Shown here piece after piece: positions 22,987-25,236 of a stretch of 25,236 bases of DNA. Below the pieces are notes generated by a model. The model did no database searches, was not told the DNA's origin, and saw only the letters and a list, made by a program, of their open reading frames with translations. Location of the stretch: positions 1 through 25,236 of the forward strand of contig UQHH01000039.1 of the NCBI GenBank assembly GCA_900540865.1, read 5' to 3'. The position numbers and the translations under genes are program-made. This stretch comes from an uncultured Oscillospiraceae bacterium (GTDB lineage: Bacteria > Bacillota > Clostridia > Oscillospirales > Acutalibacteraceae). Each line of letters begins with the position of its first letter. Position 1 is the first letter of the stretch.

Positions 22987-25073
22987 TCTTTATTTTCCTC
23001 TATTTTCTTTTCAAAGCCGCAGCCCTCTTTCGCACAGTAGAGCGCCGGCTTTTTGCCTTTTTTCTTGTACAGGATTTCGCCGCAGTTGGGGCACTTTTCA
23101 TTGACCGGCTCATTCCAGGAAACGAAGTCGCACTGCGGGTAATTGCTGCAGCCGTAGAACGGCTTGCCCTTTTTCGTCTTTCTGACGATGACGTTGCCGC
23201 CGCATTTCGGGCAGGTCACGCCGATTTCCTGGACAAACTTTTTCACGTTTTTACATTCAGGATAGCCCGGGCAGGCGATAAATTTGCCGTACCGTCCAAC
23301 CTTGACGACCATTTTCCTGCCGCAAAGCTCGCAGACGATGTCCGTCTCGTCCTCCTTGAGGTGCAGCTTTACACCCTCCATCTCGGTTTTTGCCTTTTTG
23401 AGCGTCTTGTCGAAATCGCCGTAGAAGCTGTCGAGCAGGTTGACCCACTCTTCGCTCCCCTTTTCGATTTTATCGAGGTCCTGCTCCATCTGCGCGGTGA
23501 ACTTGACGTTTACAATTTTTGGAAAGCGCTCCTTCATCAGCTTGGTCGTTACCTCGCCGAGTTCTGTCGGAAAGAGTGTTTTACTCTCGCGCTTGACGTA
23601 CTCCCTGTTCGTAATGGTCGTGATGGTCGCGGCATAGGTGGACGGGCGGCCGATTCCGTTTTCTTCGAGCGCCTTGATGAGCGACGCTTCCGTAAAGCGC
23701 GCCGGCGGCTGTGTGAAGTGCTGGTTCGGTACGAGCTCCTTTAGCTTGAGCGGCATATCCTTTTCGAGCGTGGGAAGCTGCTTTTCCTTTTCTTCCTCGG
23801 TATCCTTGCCTTCTACGTACAATATGGTAAACCCGTCGAAATCGACCTTATAGCCGGACGCCTTAAAGAGGTAGCCGTTCGCGCCGATGTCGGCCTGCGT
23901 CGTCTTCTGAATGCAGTCAGCCATCTGGCAGGCGGTAAAGCGCTCCCAGATGAGCCTATAAAGCTTATATTGGTCGGAGCTCAGGCTGCCTTTGATTTTG
24001 TCCGGCTCAAGGGACGGCATGGTCGGGCGAATTGCCTCATGGCCGTCCTGCGCGCTTGCGCGGGACTTGAAGAAACGCGGTTTTGAGGGCAGGTATTTGT
24101 CGCCGTAACGGCCTTTGATAAACTCTGTAACCTCAGCGACCGCGTCGTTCGAGATGCGCAGCGAATCCGTTCTCATATAGGTAATCAAGCCGACCGCGCC
24201 CAGCTCAGGGATTTCAACGCCTTCATAAAGCTCCTGCGCGACCTTCATGGTACGGCGCGACTGGAAGCCGAGCTTCCTCGACGCCTCCTGCTGGAGCGTG
24301 GAGGTGATAAAGGGCGGCGCGGGCGATTTTTTGCGCGTCCCGTTTTTGACCTTCAGCACAGTATACTGCGCGCCGTCGAGGTCTTTTAAAATTTGGTTCG
24401 CCTGTTCCTCGTTTGTGATTTTCAGCTTGCCCTTTTCATCCCCGTAAAGGGACGCGGGGAACGATTTCCTGCTGCCCTTGGGAATGAATTTCGCGTCGAT
24501 TGACCAGTATTCTTCCGGCTTAAACGCGCGGATTTCCTCTTCGCGGTCAACGATAATGCGCACGGCGACAGACTGTACCCTGCCGGCGGAAAGCCCTCTG
24601 CGGATTTTCTGCGACAGGAAAGGGCTTAGCTTATAGCCCACAAGCCTGTCGAGAATCCTCCTGGCCTGCTGCGCGTTTACCAGGTCAATATCGATGGCGC
24701 GGGGATGCTCCATCCCGTTTTGCACGCCTGTTTTCGTAATTTCATTGAATTCTATCCGGTTGCTGTCGTCAAGCTCCAGGCCTAGCAGGTAGGCAAGGTG
24801 CCAGGAGATTGCCTCGCCCTCGCGGTCGGGGTCAGTTGCGAGATAAACGACTTCGCTTTTCGCGGCGGCTTTTTTGAGCTTATCGACAAGCTCTTCCTTG
24901 CCCTTGATTACCTCGTAGCGCGGGGTAAAGTTGTTTTTGATGTCGACGCAAAGGCGCGCCTCCGGCAGGTCCCTTACGTGGCCCATCGAGGCGACGACAT
25001 CAAAATCTTTTCCCAAATATTTTTTAATGGTTTTTGCTTTCGCCGGTGACTCCACAATTACCAAATTTGACAT
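22983..25073 (-). CDS. topA: DNA topoisomerase I
   Basis: A 696-residue type IA topoisomerase that relaxes negative supercoils. The Toprim domain begins SNLVIVESPAKAKTIKKYLG (E8 catalytic) and has DPDREGEAISWH with the metal-binding aspartates. The active-site tyrosine is Y299 in GLITYMRTDS. Three C-terminal four-cysteine zinc ribbons follow (CELCGRK...CPGYPEC, CPKCGGN...CSNYPQC, CPNCGEI...CAKEGC), the usual clostridial layout. ATG start; the nearest Shine-Dalgarno, GAAGGA, is 13 nt upstream, a long spacing. An ATG nearer that site is out of frame. It follows dprA by 52 nt and overlaps trmFO by 4 nt. Confidence 0.98.
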   Translation of the reverse strand: MSNLVIVESPAKAKTIKKYLGKDFDVVASMGHVRDLPEARLCVDIKNNFTPRYEVIKGKEELVDKLKKAAAKSEVVYLATDPDREGEAISWHLAYLLGLELDDSNRIEFNEITKTGVQNGMEHPRAIDIDLVNAQQARRILDRLVGYKLSPFLSQKIRRGLSAGRVQSVAVRIIVDREEEIRAFKPEEYWSIDAKFIPKGSRKSFPASLYGDEKGKLKITNEEQANQILKDLDGAQYTVLKVKNGTRKKSPAPPFITSTLQQEASRKLGFQSRRTMKVAQELYEGVEIPELGAVGLITYMRTDSLRISNDAVAEVTEFIKGRYGDKYLPSKPRFFKSRASAQDGHEAIRPTMPSLEPDKIKGSLSSDQYKLYRLIWERFTACQMADCIQKTTQADIGANGYLFKASGYKVDFDGFTILYVEGKDTEEEKEKQLPTLEKDMPLKLKELVPNQHFTQPPARFTEASLIKALEENGIGRPSTYAATITTITNREYVKRESKTLFPTELGEVTTKLMKERFPKIVNVKFTAQMEQDLDKIEKGSEEWVNLLDSFYGDFDKTLKKAKTEMEGVKLHLKEDETDIVCELCGRKMVVKVGRYGKFIACPGYPECKNVKKFVQEIGVTCPKCGGNVIVRKTKKGKPFYGCSNYPQCDFVSWNEPVNEKCPNCGEILYKKKGKKPALYCAKEGCGFEKKIEENKE

Positions 25074-25125
25074 GTTTCGTTTTCATTCCTTCCGCGGGAA
25101 ACACCCGCAAAAAAATAGGTTACAC

Positions 25126-25236
25126 TCATACCATACAGTAACGCCTGCCGGGCGCCTGGCGCACCAGGCCGGAAAGCTCAAGCTCCGTCAAGGCGGCGAG
25201 AAGGTTTCCGGCGGGAAGCCCAAGCCGTTCAATCAA
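25126..25236 (-). CDS. dprA: DNA processing protein DprA, C-terminal end (cut by window edge)
   Basis: The last 36 codons end in LTELELSGLVRQAPGRRYCMV, which matches the winged-helix DNA-binding domain at the C-terminus of DprA (Smf). DprA loads RecA on incoming single-stranded DNA during natural transformation and is widely kept even where competence is not known. The Rossmann-fold core is outside the window. The stop is TGA at 25126. The dprA-topA order is well conserved in Firmicutes and supports the call, which otherwise rests on a short fragment. Confidence 0.82.
   Translation of the reverse strand: MIERLGLPAGNLLAALTELELSGLVRQAPGRRYCMV

Noticed and set aside
25094..25115. Hairpin GCGGG/CCCGC plus a homopolymer run between dprA and topA
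   Set aside because: On the minus strand the U run comes before the stem, not after it; the stem is only 5 bp, so it is not a terminator for dprA.
1..25236. Mobile element, CRISPR array, prophage, toxin-antitoxin or defence system
   Set aside because: No transposase, integrase, direct-repeat array or defence gene is seen. All coding space is taken by conserved housekeeping genes in a conserved order, so I do not claim an undescribed system.

Overview
This window is a dense block of 26 genes, all on the minus strand. They encode translation, RNA processing, chromosome maintenance, lipid and cofactor functions. The gene set and order point to the Clostridia (low-GC Gram-positive lineage with moderate GC here). 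Supporting blocks are dprA-topA-trmFO, rnc-[radical SAM]-smc-ftsY, rdgB-yhbY-nadD-yqeK-rsfS-leuS, yqeG-aroQ-pepP-efp, and miaB-[YlbF/YmcA]-mutS-mutL. A YunB gene indicates a lineage with endospore ancestry. I would guess an Oscillospirales-like gut clostridium, but the species cannot be fixed from sequence alone.

Layout in transcription order, from high to low coordinates. (1) 25236-13030: the 3' end of dprA, then topA, trmFO, plsX, rnc, an Elp3-like radical SAM gene, a GNAT acetyltransferase gene, smc, ftsY, rdgB, yhbY and nadD. Most neighbours overlap by 4 nt or lie within about 20 nt, so they look like one or two long polycistronic units. (2) 12421-8977: yqeK, rsfS and leuS, with a GC-rich hairpin between rsfS and leuS. 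(3) 8948-8620: a small unit for ribosomal protein bS21 (rpsU, 58 codons) with its own near-consensus promoter and an intrinsic terminator. (4) 8593-6537: yqeG, aroQ, pepP. (5) 6519-5332: a sigma-A-type promoter, efp, and an acidic Cys-rich CD1247-like zinc-ribbon protein, ending at a perfect hairpin. (6) 5326-4676: yunB, whose Shine-Dalgarno lies inside that hairpin. (7) 4642-1: an extended -10 promoter, then miaB, a YlbF/YmcA-family gene, mutS and the first codons of mutL.

Functionally the window joins tRNA modification (TrmFO, MiaB), ribosome assembly and elongation (YhbY, RsfS, bS21, EF-P, LeuRS) and membrane targeting (FtsY). It also holds chromosome topology and segregation (TopA, Smc), mismatch repair and nucleotide-pool sanitation (MutS, MutL, RdgB), and NAD, phospholipid and shikimate steps (NadD, PlsX, AroQ).

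I found no mobile element, CRISPR array, tRNA, rRNA or phage gene, and no stretch over 300 bases without a gene. I do not see an undescribed system. The points most worth a second look are the hairpin that holds the yunB ribosome-binding site, the overlapping radical SAM/GNAT pair beside smc, the Cys-cluster acidic protein after efp, and the absence of acpP between plsX and rnc.
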